64,000 bases of DNA from Haloarcula sp. DT43 (GCF_037078405.1 NZ_JAYMGZ010000001.1:124001-188000); one strand, 5' to 3'. Counted from the stretch's first letter, positions 18,792 to 28,281 are shown. Notes: generated by a model from the sequence alone, not told the origin. Program-made: numbers and translations.

Positions 18792-18902
18792 GCTACGGAA
18801 AGGGGTGACAAAACGGCGTCGGCTTCGAGACCCCCGGCGGGGAGTTATCAATGCTTGTACTGTGCCCAGAAGGGTAAACACGGAGCGGCGGCTTCGTCCG
18901 GC

Positions 18903-20579
18903 ATGGACCTCCCGTGGCTGGCGCTTGGCTCGTTCGCCGCGGGACTCGGCTCGGTGTATCTGCTGACACGGCTCCGGACTCACTGGGGCAAGCCCGGCGC
19001 GCAGTGGTTCGTGGCGACCATCGTCACGCAGACGGGCTGGTGTTTCGCCTACGGGGCGGCGCTGCTCGTGTTCGACCCGACCCTTCGGCTCGCGCTGGAG
19101 ATGGTCGCCTGGCTGGGCATCATCTGGATAGGCTTCTGTTTCCTCTCCTTTGCGCTTGGCTACACCGGCCGGACGAGCGTCCTGGAGAGCTGGTGGTACC
19201 GGGCCGTGGCGGTGCTCCCGCTGGCCGGCACGGCGCTGGTCGTCACGAACCCGCTCCACACCGTCGTCTGGGAGGGGTTCCGTGTCGTGCCGGTCGCCGG
19301 CAGCGCCGGGGCGGAGTACGCGGTTTTGCCGGTCGGACTGCTCACGATTATCGTCGCGATGCTGTTCGTCAGTTTCGGGACGCTGCTGGTGTTCGATACG
19401 GTCGTCAGCTACGGCCCGCTGTACCGACGCGAGGCGCTGGCGGTCGGCCTGAGCCCGATACCGCCCGGCGCTGCGGTGTTGCTGTGGGCCGGCGGCGTCG
19501 GGCCGGTGCCGGCGGTGAACCTGACGACGCTCATGTTCCTGCCCCACGTCGCCCTGGACCTGTACGCGTTCGTCCGCAGCGACATGTTCGAGTTCCACCC
19601 GGCAACCCGCCGGGCCGGCGAGCGGGCGGCCATCCACGACATCGCCACCCCGGTCGCCATCGTCGACGAGCAGGGTCGCGTGGTGAACCTCAACCCCGCC
19701 GCCGAGCGGATGCTCGCCGTCGACAAGCACGCGGCGCTGACGGAGCCGCTGAACGGCTTCCTGACGGGCGATACCATCGAGACCGACGGCGGGGAGTCCC
19801 GGCTCTCCATCGATACCGGGGGCCGCCACCGCGAGTGCAAGGTCCGACAGACGGCGCTGCGGGACGAGTCGGGCACCCAGTTGGGTTACACGGTCGTCTT
19901 TCAGGACATCACCGACGAAATCCGACGCGAGCGCCGCCTCGAAGTGCTCAACCGCTTTCTCAGGCACAACGTCCGCAACGAGAGCGTCGTCATCCAGGCC
20001 CGCGCGGAGCTACTGGCGGCGGAACTCGACGGCGAGCAGGCCGACCACGCGGCGACCATCGAGCGGTCGGTCACGCGCCTGGTCGACTCCGGCCAGAAGG
20101 CCCGCACCCTCGCCGAAGCGGGGGCCGGCGACGCGGCCCCCGAACCCGTCGTGCTGGCCGACCTCGCCGCCGAGGTCGTGGCGGCCGCCCGCGAGGAGTA
20201 CGGCGGCTCGGTCGCTGTGGAGATACCCGACGACCTCCGGCTGACGACCCAGCCGGCCCTGCTTGAGATTCTGCTCGCCAACCTCGTCGAGAACGCCCTC
20301 CAGCACGTCCCGGACGCCGCAGTGACCGTCAGCGCCGCGGTCGAGGGTGACGACGTGGTGGTGACCGTCAGCGACGACGGCCCCGGGGTGCCGGACCACG
20401 AACTCGGCGTGCTGGAGCGGGGCCGTGAGACGGACCTGAACCACGGCAGCGGCATCGGCCTCTGGCTCGTCCGCTGGACGACCACGACACTTGAGGGGGA
20501 CCTCGACTTCGACACGAGCGACGGAACGACGGCGACGGTGCGACTGCCCCGGGAGCGGACGGTCGCCGAAGCAAGATGA
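18903..20579 (+). CDS. 7TM-PAS sensor histidine kinase
   Basis: A 558-aa membrane histidine kinase. Residues ~1-225 form seven hydrophobic helices of the 7TM sensor type (no large extracellular loop). A PAS domain follows (IATPVAIVDEQGRVVNLNPAAERMLAVD ... VVFQDITDE), then the H-box NRFLRHNVRNE with the predicted phosphorylated His355, and a HATPase domain with LVENALQH, SDDGPGVP and GSGIGLWLVRW. No response regulator is adjacent, as is common for haloarchaeal kinases. The ligand is unknown. Confidence 0.93.
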   Translation: MDLPWLALGSFAAGLGSVYLLTRLRTHWGKPGAQWFVATIVTQTGWCFAYGAALLVFDPTLRLALEMVAWLGIIWIGFCFLSFALGYTGRTSVLESWWYRAVAVLPLAGTALVVTNPLHTVVWEGFRVVPVAGSAGAEYAVLPVGLLTIIVAMLFVSFGTLLVFDTVVSYGPLYRREALAVGLSPIPPGAAVLLWAGGVGPVPAVNLTTLMFLPHVALDLYAFVRSDMFEFHPATRRAGERAAIHDIATPVAIVDEQGRVVNLNPAAERMLAVDKHAALTEPLNGFLTGDTIETDGGESRLSIDTGGRHRECKVRQTALRDESGTQLGYTVVFQDITDEIRRERRLEVLNRFLRHNVRNESVVIQARAELLAAELDGEQADHAATIERSVTRLVDSGQKARTLAEAGAGDAAPEPVVLADLAAEVVAAAREEYGGSVAVEIPDDLRLTTQPALLEILLANLVENALQHVPDAAVTVSAAVEGDDVVVTVSDDGPGVPDHELGVLERGRETDLNHGSGIGLWLVRWTTTTLEGDLDFDTSDGTTATVRLPRERTVAEAR

Positions 20580-20671
20580 GTGTGGAATCGTCGTAGACAG
20601 CCGAGACAACCGACCGAGCAGCCTGCGACTACACAACCGACCAGACGCAGTGCCATTGCACAGCCGACATC

Positions 20672-20690
20672 GGGTGGGACTGAAAGGGCC
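20672..20690 (+). repeat. 19-nt repeat copy A
   Basis: GGGTGGGACTGAAAGGGCC. An identical copy on the other strand occurs at 47409-47427. Both lie in intergenic DNA outside any gene. Confidence 0.7.
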
Positions 20691-20723
20691 GGGCGCTTTC
20701 TGGCCGTTCGCAGTAAGTCAGGT

Positions 20724-20732
20724 ACCGCCAGA
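20724..20732 (+). repeat. 9-bp direct repeat, left (putative target duplication)
   Basis: ACCGCCAGA immediately left of the inverted repeat that begins at 20733. The same nine bases occur immediately right of the opposite inverted repeat, at 21634-21642. Confidence 0.85.
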
Positions 20733-20748
20733 GAGGGTGTCATACAAC
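20733..20748 (+). repeat. Left terminal inverted repeat
   Basis: GAGGGTGTCATACAAC. Bases 20734-20748 are the exact reverse complement of 21618-21632. Confidence 0.85.
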
Positions 20749-20833
20749 GGCTCACATGGCCGTTCTTCGCTACCCGATTCGCTCAGTGCAACGAGCACAG
20801 GGATCACATCCGAAGTCAACCAGATACCGTCAC

Positions 20834-21226
20834 TCAACGATACTCTTCAACGTCTACGACGCGCTTGGTCTCTTCGTGCGTGAGATCACTGTCATCGGAG
20901 ACCACGGGTGCATCAAGTTCTCGGCCCACGGCGGCGATGAGACCGTCCATCCCGGCGAGGAACCGGCCTTGCGGTCCAACCTCGCTAGCGATTTCGCCGG
21001 CTATCTCAGCTGTTTCCTTGTCGGTCTCGTAAACCTCACCCCACGAAAGGTCAGCTGTTACCGCTGCGACATCGCCATCCGGGGCATTCCCCGCTCCGAC
21101 AAGGACCTCGGCGTACGCTGGGGCCGGGATAATGAACCGTTCATCGTCATGGGCCAGTAGATACGCAGCGGTGGCGTCGACACCGTTGAGATAGTCGATG
21201 AGAAATGTCGCGTCGAGGACTTTCAT
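20834..21226 (-). CDS. vapC: PIN-domain toxin VapC
   Basis: A 130-aa PIN-domain ribonuclease. The acidic active-site set is visible: Asp5 in MKVLDATFLIDYL, Glu40 in PAYAEVLVG, Asp94 in AGMDGLIAAVG, and Asp112/Asp114 in VVSDDSDL. VapC toxins cleave RNA (often tRNA) and are neutralised by the cognate VapB. The ATG overlaps the vapB stop by 4 nt. It lies inside the inverted-repeat unit and is less GC-rich than its neighbours. Confidence 0.92.
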   Translation of the reverse strand: MKVLDATFLIDYLNGVDATAAYLLAHDDERFIIPAPAYAEVLVGAGNAPDGDVAAVTADLSWGEVYETDKETAEIAGEIASEVGPQGRFLAGMDGLIAAVGRELDAPVVSDDSDLTHEETKRVVDVEEYR

Positions 21227-21462
21227 TCGTCGTCCGCCAGTCGACGCATCCGGTCTTTCGACTTCTGCTTGGACTTCTTACGTGCCTCTCGGGCCCGGTC
21301 AGCCTGTTCGTCTGCCCACCGGCCGAACCCAGCCATGAGGTCGCGGTCGTCCGCAAGCATCCGCTGCAACACATCGTTATAGCTCTCGCCCTCCCGGCGG
21401 CGGCGGTCAAGTTCTCGCTTCACCGTGTCGCTAACTCGAATCTGCTCATCCGCGGTCGCCAT
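21223..21462 (-). CDS. vapB: Antitoxin VapB
   Basis: A 79-aa antitoxin partner. The N-terminal ~35 residues (EQIRVSDTVKRELDRRRREGESYNDVLQRML) fit a ribbon-helix-helix type DNA-binding domain, and the strongly basic, helical C terminus (ARKKSKQKSKDRMRRL) would wrap the toxin. The position upstream of vapC with a 4-nt overlap is the standard antitoxin-first order, allowing autoregulation of the pair. The ATG at 21462 is chosen over an open upstream extension to 21555. Confidence 0.85.
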   Translation of the reverse strand: MATADEQIRVSDTVKRELDRRRREGESYNDVLQRMLADDRDLMAGFGRWADEQADRAREARKKSKQKSKDRMRRLADDE

Positions 21463-21617
21463 TGGTACGTTGACGTTCGCGTTGACAGAGATTAATACTT
21501 GTGGGGCAAACGATGGAATCTCGCCGGGAACAGCTGCTGTTACCTGAAAATTCAATACGCACTCCTACTGAGCGGTCGATTCAGACTACAGTATCTGAAA
21601 TCAACACCCTGTCAAAA

Positions 21618-21633
21618 GTTGTATGACACCCTG
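21618..21633 (-). repeat. Right terminal inverted repeat
   Basis: GTTGTATGACACCCTG on the plus strand; 21618-21632 pair perfectly with 20734-20748. Confidence 0.85.
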
Positions 21634-21642
21634 ACCGCCAGA
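21634..21642 (+). repeat. 9-bp direct repeat, right (putative target duplication)
   Basis: ACCGCCAGA, identical to 20724-20732, immediately outside the right inverted repeat. Confidence 0.85.
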
Positions 21643-21693
21643 CCCAACAGGCAGGTCCGAACGACTTAACGGCGCACGCACGGACCGGGGAGT

Positions 21694-22797
21694 ATGCGCG
21701 TCAGTGAGGGCCGAGTGAGCGTCACGGTGCCGGAACAGCCCGACGCGGGGAAGGGCGCGGACGTGTTCTTCAACCCCGTTCAGGAGCTGAACCGCGACAT
21801 CACCGTGGCGGCACTGCGGGCCTACCGAGAGCGAACCCCGCGCGTGTCGACGTATCTGGACGCCACCGCCGCAAGCGGTATCCGGGGCGTCCGCGCGGCG
21901 GCCAACGACTGGGAGACGACGCTGTGTGACATCGACGACGACGCGACGGCGCTGTGTGAGCAGAACCTCGAACGCAACGACCTCGCCGCATCGGTCCGGC
22001 GGTCGGACGCGAACGTGCTCATGCACTCGGAGGCGTTCGACGTGGTCGACGTGGACCCGTTCGGGACGCCCATCCCCTTCGCCGACGCGGCCGTCCAGGG
22101 GACCAAACACCTCCTCTGTGTGACGGCCACCGACACGGCCCCGCTGTGTGGGGCCCACTTCGAGAGCGGCGTCCGCTCGTACGGCGCGGTCCCGCGCAAC
22201 ACGGAGTTCCACGCCGAGATGGGGATGCGCGTCCTCCTGTCGGCGATGGTCCGCACCGCCGCCCGCTACGACATCGCCGCCCGGCCGATTCTCAGCCACG
22301 CGACGAAACACTACGCCCGGACCTACCTGGAGTTCGACCACGGCGCGAAAGTCGCCAACGACTGCATCGACGACCTCGGGTACGTCCACCACTGCCAGCA
22401 CTGCCTCTGGCGCGACCACGAGCGCGGCCTCATCGCCGACGCTCCCGACGCCTGCACGGTCTGTGACGAACACCTCCAGACCGCCGGCCCCATCTGGCTC
22501 GGCCGGACCTGCGACCCCGAGTTCGCCGACGCCGTCGCCGACCACGTGACGGAGGAGATGGGCACCGCCGACGAGGCGATGGAGCTGCTGGCGACGCTCG
22601 GGGCCGAAATCGACACGCCGACCCACTACGACCAGCACCGCCTCTGCAAGCGCTGGGGCCGCGGCGCGGAGGCGATGGACACTTTCATCGAGAAACTGCG
22701 GGACGCCGGCTTCGACGCCTCCCGGACCCACTACGGCGGCACGACGTTCAAGACGGACGCCGACGTGGTCGAAATCCGCGAGGCGACGGCCGACTGA
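21694..22797 (+). CDS. trm1: tRNA (guanine26-N2)-dimethyltransferase
   Basis: A 367-aa SAM-dependent enzyme that makes m2,2G26 in tRNA. Motifs are [20 protein letters not shown], the SAM-binding [17 protein letters not shown], and [17 protein letters not shown] with the catalytic Asp-Pro-Phe. A C-terminal zinc-type cluster follows ([12 protein letters not shown] ... CTVCDEHL). The ATG at 21694 lies just outside the vapBC element. Confidence 0.95.
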   Translation: MRVSEGRVSVTVPEQPDAGKGADVFFNPVQELNRDITVAALRAYRERTPRVSTYLDATAASGIRGVRAAANDWETTLCDIDDDATALCEQNLERNDLAASVRRSDANVLMHSEAFDVVDVDPFGTPIPFADAAVQGTKHLLCVTATDTAPLCGAHFESGVRSYGAVPRNTEFHAEMGMRVLLSAMVRTAARYDIAARPILSHATKHYARTYLEFDHGAKVANDCIDDLGYVHHCQHCLWRDHERGLIADAPDACTVCDEHLQTAGPIWLGRTCDPEFADAVADHVTEEMGTADEAMELLATLGAEIDTPTHYDQHRLCKRWGRGAEAMDTFIEKLRDAGFDASRTHYGGTTFKTDADVVEIREATAD

Positions 22798-22807
22798 GCG
22801 AGGACGC

Positions 22808-23224
22808 TCACCGGCCGTTGGCCCGCCCGAGGCTCTCCCGGACCGCGGCGACGAAGTCGTAGCCCAGCAGGTACACCGGGCGCAGGAAGTAGTTCGCCAT
22901 CCCCGCGAGGCCGAGCAGGCCCCCGATGGCCTGCATCTCGCCGGGCGTGGCCGACAGCCGCACGAGCAGCGCCAGGACCGTCACGAGCGGCGCGAGCCAC
23001 AGCGACCGGACGACGCCGTCCACGTCGACGCCGGCGACGGGACCGAACCGGTCCGCGTCCGACCGGGCGGCGTACAGCACAGCGGTCAGTGCCAGCAGGC
23101 CCGCGATAATCGGCAGGGACGCGCCGCGGCCGGCGGCACCGAGGCCGATGGCCAGCGCTGCGGCGACGAGCAACAGGACCGTCACCCGCATCGTCCCGTG
23201 CCGGATGGCCGCTTCCGTATCCAT
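22808..23224 (-). CDS. Four-helix integral membrane protein, unknown
   Basis: A 138-aa protein with about four membrane helices (VTVLLLVAAALAIGLGAAG, LPIIAGLLALTAVLYAA, LWLAPLVTVLALLVRL, and a last hydrophobic stretch near LLGLAGMANYFLRPVYLLG). No family is recognised. The soluble ends are short: an N-terminal MDTEAAIRHGTMR and a basic C terminus. It converges on trm1 with a 10-nt gap and is divergent from the MATE gene. Confidence 0.7.
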   Translation of the reverse strand: MDTEAAIRHGTMRVTVLLLVAAALAIGLGAAGRGASLPIIAGLLALTAVLYAARSDADRFGPVAGVDVDGVVRSLWLAPLVTVLALLVRLSATPGEMQAIGGLLGLAGMANYFLRPVYLLGYDFVAAVRESLGRANGR

Positions 23225-23318
23225 ATCCGGTCGTTGCGGCGGTGCTGTATAAACCCTGTGAGGGCGGCGTCCCTTTCTTAACACCTTTCGGGGCCGACCG
23301 CCAAGCGGGGGCGAAGAC

Positions 23319-24755
23319 GTGCGTCTCACACTCAATCCAGTCCGTGGCGTCCTCCTGTTCGTCGGCGCGCTGCTGGCCCGAGCGGGACTCGTCGAGCGCG
23401 AACGGGTCCGCCGGGCGACGGCCCTGTCCTGGCCCCGCATCGTCACCGGGCTCGCCCGGATGTCGAAGTCGACAGTCGACGTGGCGATGGTCGGGCTGGC
23501 GCTCGGGCCGACGGCCATCGCCGGCGTCGGCTTCGCCGCCCCGTTCTGGGAACTGGTGTTCGCGCTGGGCGGCGGCGTCGCCGGGGGCACCATCGGCATG
23601 GTGTCACAGCGGTACGGGGCCGACGCCGACGAGGAGTTGGCGGTCACCGTCACGACCAGCGCGGTCGTCGTACTGGGGCTGACAGTGCCGCTCATGGCGG
23701 CGTACCGGGTCGGTCCCGGCCTGCTCGTCGACCTCGTCGGAACGGGGTCGACGGCCGTCGAGTACGGCCGCCAGTACCTGCGGGTCGTCGCGCTCGGGGT
23801 GCCCTTCGCCGCGCTGAACCTCATCGGCAGCCGGACGCTGGTCGGGGCCGACGACGCCTGGACCCCGATGCTGTTGCGGGCCGGCGGCGCGGTCGTCAAC
23901 ATCGCGCTGAACGCCCTGTTCATCTTCGGGTTCGGCCTCGGCGTCGTCGGCGCGGCGATGGGGACGGTCATCGCGAACGTGCTGGTCACGGTCGGGTTCG
24001 CGGTCGGACTGGTCCGTGGTGGCCTGCCGGTAATCGGCGCGTTCCCGGTCCAGGTGCCGATGGCACGGCCGTTCCTCGACCGTGAGTTGGGGTGGGACCT
24101 CGCGGAGACCGGCGCGCCGCTCGTGGGCGCGAACCTCGCGCGGACCGGGGCGCAGTTCCCGCGGCTGTTCATCGTCGGCCTGTTCGGGCCTGGCGTGGTG
24201 TCGGCCTACGTCGTGGCGCTTCGCGTCCGGGCGCTGCTCGATACGCCCAACTGGGGGCTGAGCCTCGCGTCCAGCAGCCTGGTCGGTCAGGCGCTGGGCG
24301 ACGGCGACGAGGCCGAGGCGACCGTCTGGGCGGAGACGGTGCTCCGGCTGAGCGTCGGCGTCTACATCGTCGTCGCGGCGGCCCTGTTCCCGTTCTCGCG
24401 GGGCATCGCCCGCCTGTTCGTCTCCGACCCGACGGTGCTCCCGCTGGTGACGGTGTTCGTCGCCGTGGCGTGTGCCAGCGTCGTGTTCCGAGGGGTCGAC
24501 GGCGGCGCAGTGGGGCCGCTCCGGGCCAGCGGCGACACACGCTGGCCGCTGTACTCCCAGTTGGCCGGGATGTACCTGTTCGCGCTCCCGCTTGCGTATC
24601 TCGGCCACGTCACCCCGCTGGGCGAACTCGCGCTGTACGCCTCGCTGGTCGTCGAGACGGCCGTGCCGGCGGCGGTGACCTACTACCGCTTCCGGTCGGG
24701 AACGTGGCGGGTCGTGAGCCGCTCGTACCGGCCCGACGCGGCGCTGGACGACTGA
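23319..24755 (+). CDS. MATE family efflux transporter
   Basis: A 478-aa protein with twelve hydrophobic segments in the two-lobe MATE arrangement; typical stretches are GFAAPFWELVFALGGGVAGGTIGMVSQRYGA and LGVPFAALNLIGSRTLVGADDAWTPML, with the matching segment in the second lobe (SLASSSLVGQALGDGD). MATE exporters move organic cations or metabolites out of the cell in exchange for Na+ or H+. The start is a GTG. It is followed after 47 nt by the YihY-type gene and may be co-transcribed with it. Confidence 0.9.
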   Translation: MRLTLNPVRGVLLFVGALLARAGLVERERVRRATALSWPRIVTGLARMSKSTVDVAMVGLALGPTAIAGVGFAAPFWELVFALGGGVAGGTIGMVSQRYGADADEELAVTVTTSAVVVLGLTVPLMAAYRVGPGLLVDLVGTGSTAVEYGRQYLRVVALGVPFAALNLIGSRTLVGADDAWTPMLLRAGGAVVNIALNALFIFGFGLGVVGAAMGTVIANVLVTVGFAVGLVRGGLPVIGAFPVQVPMARPFLDRELGWDLAETGAPLVGANLARTGAQFPRLFIVGLFGPGVVSAYVVALRVRALLDTPNWGLSLASSSLVGQALGDGDEAEATVWAETVLRLSVGVYIVVAAALFPFSRGIARLFVSDPTVLPLVTVFVAVACASVVFRGVDGGAVGPLRASGDTRWPLYSQLAGMYLFALPLAYLGHVTPLGELALYASLVVETAVPAAVTYYRFRSGTWRVVSRSYRPDAALDD

Positions 24756-24802
24756 GGCGTGTCAGTCACAGTATATTTGCGACGCCGCCCCGAAGTGCTC
24801 GC

Positions 24803-26026
24803 GTGGACCGTACACGCGCCGTTTCCGTCGCCCGACACGTCGTCCGCACCGTCCGGGAGGAGGAGGTCTCCTTTCTCGCCGCCGGCATCGCCTACTACAT
24901 GTTCGTCTCGCTGCTGCCGCTGTTGTTGCTGACGCTGGTCGTCGGCACGCTGGCGGGCGGCGAGGCCTTCGCCGAGCGAGTCGTCAGCGCCGCCGGTGAC
25001 GTGCTGACGCCGGCGGCGTCGACGCTGCTCGAAGACGCGCTGACGAGCGGGGCCGGCCGCGGCGGCGCGACCGTCCTCGGCGTCGGCGTCACGCTGTGGA
25101 GCGCGCTGAAGGTGTTCCGCGGGCTCGATACGGCCTTCAGTCGCGTCTACGGGACCGACGGCCCGGATTCGATTGTCGGGGAACTCGTCGACGGGCTGGC
25201 CGCGCTGGGGGGCATCGGCATCGCGCTGGTCGGCCTCGGCGTCGTCGGCGCGTTCGGGACGGTCCTGGGCGTCCAGGTCGCGCTCGGCGGGCTCGCGCTC
25301 GTCCCCGTGCTGGCGGTCGCGTTCCTCCCGCTGTACTACCTCTTTCCCGACCAGGAGATGACGGTACGGAGCGCCGTCCCCGGCGCGGTGTTCGCCGGTA
25401 TCGGGTGGACGCTGCTCGGGACGGGGTTCAACGTCTACGCCGCACAGGCCGACTCGTACCAGGTGTACGGCGTCGTCGGCGCGGTGCTCCTGCTCGTGAC
25501 GTGGTTTTACTTCGCCGGACAGGTGCTGCTCGTGGGCGCGGCGGTCAACGCGGCGCTCGCGGACCGGCAACTACAACAGGTATCGCGCCGACGGTCCGGC
25601 AAAGCGATGAGTGAGGACGCTGACGACACGCCCCCGCCAGCCGGCCCGGGCGGCGGGGACGCCGACGCGCTGACCGACGAGGAACTCAGGGAACTGCGCG
25701 AGGAGTTCGAATCGTTCCGCGAGGACGTCGAGGACCGGACGCTCCACCGCGACGAGGTGCGGTCGGACCTCAAACAGTACGTCCGCCGGCGGATGCGCCG
25801 CGGGCACGCCCGGCAGTGGGGCCCCTACGTCGTCCTGCTGTACGGCACGGTGATGACGCTGGGCGCGTTCTACTACCTGCAGGGGCTGTGGGCCGTCCTG
25901 GCGATGCTGGTCGTCTGGCTGTCGACGCTGGGCCTCTACGCCGTGATGATTGCCGTCGGCGTGACGCTCACCGCCACCGGGCTCCCTGGGCGGCTCATCG
26001 ACCGCGTGCGCGACTGGCGACAGTGA
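24803..26026 (+). CDS. YihY/BrkB family membrane protein
   Basis: A 407-aa protein. Residues ~1-265 are the YihY domain with about six helices, including VSFLAAGIAYYMFVSLLPLLLL at the start and VYGVVGAVLLLVTWFYFAGQVLLVGAAVNA at the end. A charged, coiled-coil-like segment follows (LTDEELRELREEFESFREDVEDRTL), then two further C-terminal helices. The family was once called ribonuclease BN in error; its real activity is unknown. The GTG start at 24803 precedes the first helix. Its stop overlaps the PAP2 ATG by one base. Confidence 0.88.
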   Translation: MDRTRAVSVARHVVRTVREEEVSFLAAGIAYYMFVSLLPLLLLTLVVGTLAGGEAFAERVVSAAGDVLTPAASTLLEDALTSGAGRGGATVLGVGVTLWSALKVFRGLDTAFSRVYGTDGPDSIVGELVDGLAALGGIGIALVGLGVVGAFGTVLGVQVALGGLALVPVLAVAFLPLYYLFPDQEMTVRSAVPGAVFAGIGWTLLGTGFNVYAAQADSYQVYGVVGAVLLLVTWFYFAGQVLLVGAAVNAALADRQLQQVSRRRSGKAMSEDADDTPPPAGPGGGDADALTDEELRELREEFESFREDVEDRTLHRDEVRSDLKQYVRRRMRRGHARQWGPYVVLLYGTVMTLGAFYYLQGLWAVLAMLVVWLSTLGLYAVMIAVGVTLTATGLPGRLIDRVRDWRQ

Positions 26027-26916
26027 TGCGGGCTGTCGGCGTCGCCGAGGTGCTGTCGGCCCTGCCCGGCGCGGTCGTCGTGCTGTTCGCGCTGGTCACC
26101 CAACTGGGGGACTTCTGGTTCACCTTCTCGGCGTGTGCGCTGCTGTACTGGCTGGGGCCGCGGACCCCGGCGCTCGGTCGGGGCCTCACCCGCGACCGGA
26201 CGGCGATGGTGGTCGCGCTGCTCGCCGGCGCGGTCGCGCTCGCCGTCTCGCTGAAGGCGGTGTTCGCACTGCCGCGGCCGCCGGGCGCGGGGACGGCGAC
26301 CCACGCCGACTTGGTGCCGGTGGCGCTACGGGGAGTCTACGAGTCGATGGCGACCGGCGAGGGCTACGGCTTCCCCAGCGGTCACGCGACCGTCTCGCTG
26401 CTCGTCTGGGGCGGGTTCGCGTGGGCGCTCCGGGTCGGCACCCGACGGAGCCGAACCGCGGTCGCCGCCGCCGTCGTCGGCCTCATCGGGCTCTCGCGGC
26501 TGGTGCTCGGCGTCCACTACCTCGCCGACGTGCTCGCGGGCTTTGCCATCGCCGGAACCTTCCTCTGGCTCGCGCTGGCCGCGCTCGGGACGCCCGAGCG
26601 GGTGTTCGGCCTCGCCGCCGCCGTCGCCGGGGTGGCGCTGCTCGTCGCCGGCCTCTCGCGGGACACTGGAGCGGCGCTGGGGCTGACCGTCGGTGGGGCC
26701 GTCGTCTGGTCGCTCGTCGGCGACTCGATTCCCGACCCGACCCGCCGCGGCGTCGCGTTCACCGTGTTGCTCGGCGTCGCTACGGTCGGCGTCCTCCTCG
26801 GCGGGACGCTCGCCCTCGAACCGACGCCGGGCGTCGTCGGGCTCGCGGCGGCGCTGGGGACCGGGCTGCTACTGGCGCTGCCGCTGGCCGGTGAGGGACT
26901 CGCGGAAAAATACTGA
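26026..26916 (+). CDS. PAP2-type membrane phosphatase
   Basis: A 296-aa polytopic protein with the three PAP2 phosphatase motifs: KAVFALPRP (KxxxxxxRP), FPSGHATVSL (PSGH) and SRLVLGVHYLADV (SRxxxxxHxxxD). These act on lipid phosphates such as phosphatidate or polyprenyl diphosphates. The C-terminal third adds extra hydrophobic helices. It is translationally coupled to the YihY gene (TGATG), suggesting a shared envelope-lipid role. Confidence 0.92.
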   Translation: MRAVGVAEVLSALPGAVVVLFALVTQLGDFWFTFSACALLYWLGPRTPALGRGLTRDRTAMVVALLAGAVALAVSLKAVFALPRPPGAGTATHADLVPVALRGVYESMATGEGYGFPSGHATVSLLVWGGFAWALRVGTRRSRTAVAAAVVGLIGLSRLVLGVHYLADVLAGFAIAGTFLWLALAALGTPERVFGLAAAVAGVALLVAGLSRDTGAALGLTVGGAVVWSLVGDSIPDPTRRGVAFTVLLGVATVGVLLGGTLALEPTPGVVGLAAALGTGLLLALPLAGEGLAEKY

Positions 26917-26928
26917 GACGGGAGCCGC

Positions 26929-28281
26929 TTAGAACTTCTCGAGGTACTGGTCGAGTTCCCACTGGGAAACGTCGACGAGGTACTCCTTGTGTTCCTGGCG
27001 CTTGGCCTCGACGAAGTTCTCGTAGACGTGCTCGCCCAGCGCGTCGCTGACGACTTCGTCGGATTCGAGTTCGTCGATGGCCTCGCCGAGGTTCTCGGGC
27101 AGCGTGGTGATGCCGTACTCCTCGCGCTTCTCCTCGTCGAACTCGTAGATGTTCTCGCGGACCGGGTCGTCGCACTCGAGGTCGCGCTCGATGCCGTCCA
27201 GCCCGGCGTGGATGAGGGCGGCGAAGGCGAGATAGGGGTTACACGACGGGTCGGGGAAGCGGGCCTCGATACGCGCGGCGGCCGGCGTGCGGGCGGCCGG
27301 CTTGCGGATGAGCGCCGAGCGGTTGCGGTCGGACCAGGCGACGTAGACGGGGGCCTCGTAGCCCGGGACCAGCCGCTTGTAGGAGTTCACGGTCGGGTTG
27401 GTGACCGCGGCGATGGCGGGTGCGTGGTCGAGGATGCCCGCGATGAAGCTCTGGGCAGTCTCCGAGAGGCCGAACTGGCCGTCCTCGTCGTAGAACGCGT
27501 TGTCGCCGTCCTGGAACAGCGAGATGTGGGTGTGCATCCCGGAGCCGTTGATGCGCGGGATGGGCTTGGGCATGAACGTCGCGTGCAGGTCGTGCTCGGC
27601 CGCGATGGCGCGGACGACGGACCGGAAGGTGGCGACGTTGTCGGCCGTGGTCAGGGCGTCGTCGTACGTGAAGTTGATTTCGTGCTGGCCCTGGGCGACC
27701 TCGTGGTGGGAAGCCTCGATGTCGAAGCCCATGTCCTCGAGACCGTAGATGATGTCTCGGCGAACGTCGCTGGCGAGGTCCTTCGGCGCGAGGTCGAAGT
27801 AGCCGCCGGCGTCGTTGGTGTTCGTGGTCGCGCGGCCGTTCTCGTCCTCCTCGAACAGGAAGAACTCCGGCTCGGGGGCCGCGTTGACATCGTAGCCCAT
27901 CTCCTCGGCGCGGTCGATGGCGTCCTTGAGGACCCCACGGGGGTCGCCCGAGAACGGCTCGCCGGTCGACGTGTCGATGACGTCACAGATGAGTCGGGCG
28001 CTGGAGCCGCCTTCGACGTTTTCTCTCCACGGGAGCACGGAGAACGTCGAGGGGTCCGGGTCCAGGCGCATGTCGGACTCCTGGATGCGGACGAAGCCGT
28101 TGATGGAGGAGCCGTCGAAGTAAATCCCCTCTGTGAAGGCTTTTTCCGCCTGGTCGGCTGTGATCGAGACGTTCTTGATTGTGCCGAGGATGTCGGTGAA
28201 TTGGAGTCGCAGGAAGTCGACGTTCTGCTCTTCTATCTCGTCGAGTACCTCCTGTGCCTCCTCTGAGAGTTCGCTTGTCAT
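26929..28281 (-). CDS. glnA: Glutamine synthetase type I
   Basis: A 450-aa glutamine synthetase (glutamate + NH4+ + ATP to glutamine). It has the N-terminal beta-grasp [38 protein letters not shown], the Glu-rich [50 protein letters not shown] and [16 protein letters not shown]. The length is that of the compact alpha-type without the adenylylation insertion. The start is the ATG at 28281 ([15 protein letters not shown]). It is divergent from lrp, with which it shares a 126-nt intergenic region containing TTTGGACA twice. Confidence 0.97.
   Translation of the reverse strand: MTSELSEEAQEVLDEIEEQNVDFLRLQFTDILGTIKNVSITADQAEKAFTEGIYFDGSSINGFVRIQESDMRLDPDPSTFSVLPWRENVEGGSSARLICDVIDTSTGEPFSGDPRGVLKDAIDRAEEMGYDVNAAPEPEFFLFEEDENGRATTNTNDAGGYFDLAPKDLASDVRRDIIYGLEDMGFDIEASHHEVAQGQHEINFTYDDALTTADNVATFRSVVRAIAAEHDLHATFMPKPIPRINGSGMHTHISLFQDGDNAFYDEDGQFGLSETAQSFIAGILDHAPAIAAVTNPTVNSYKRLVPGYEAPVYVAWSDRNRSALIRKPAARTPAAARIEARFPDPSCNPYLAFAALIHAGLDGIERDLECDDPVRENIYEFDEEKREEYGITTLPENLGEAIDELESDEVVSDALGEHVYENFVEAKRQEHKEYLVDVSQWELDQYLEKF

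Larger units (their letters stand above)
20733..21633. mobile_element. Transposon-like unit with vapBC as cargo, no transposase
   Basis: A 901-bp segment bounded by inverted repeats (16 nt each, 15 matching; only the outermost base differs) and flanked on both sides by the same 9-bp direct repeat. The only genes inside are vapB and vapC. It has the anatomy of a non-autonomous transposable element: termini, target duplication and passenger genes, without a transposase. On the right, ACACCCTG occurs twice with a 22-nt offset (21604-21611 and 21626-21633), like a subterminal transposase site. The mobilising family is not identified. Confidence 0.8.

Noticed and set aside
20672-20690. CRISPR repeat, because the word GTGGGACTGAAAG resembles parts of haloarchaeal CRISPR repeats
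   Set aside because: Only single copies occur, without regular spacing, spacers or cas genes anywhere in the window.
20733-21633. Complete insertion sequence
   Set aside because: The termini and target repeat look right but there is no transposase frame inside, so it is described as a non-autonomous, transposon-like unit.
24803-26026. Ribonuclease BN
   Set aside because: The old name for the YihY family is a misassignment; the protein is a polytopic membrane protein with no nuclease motif.
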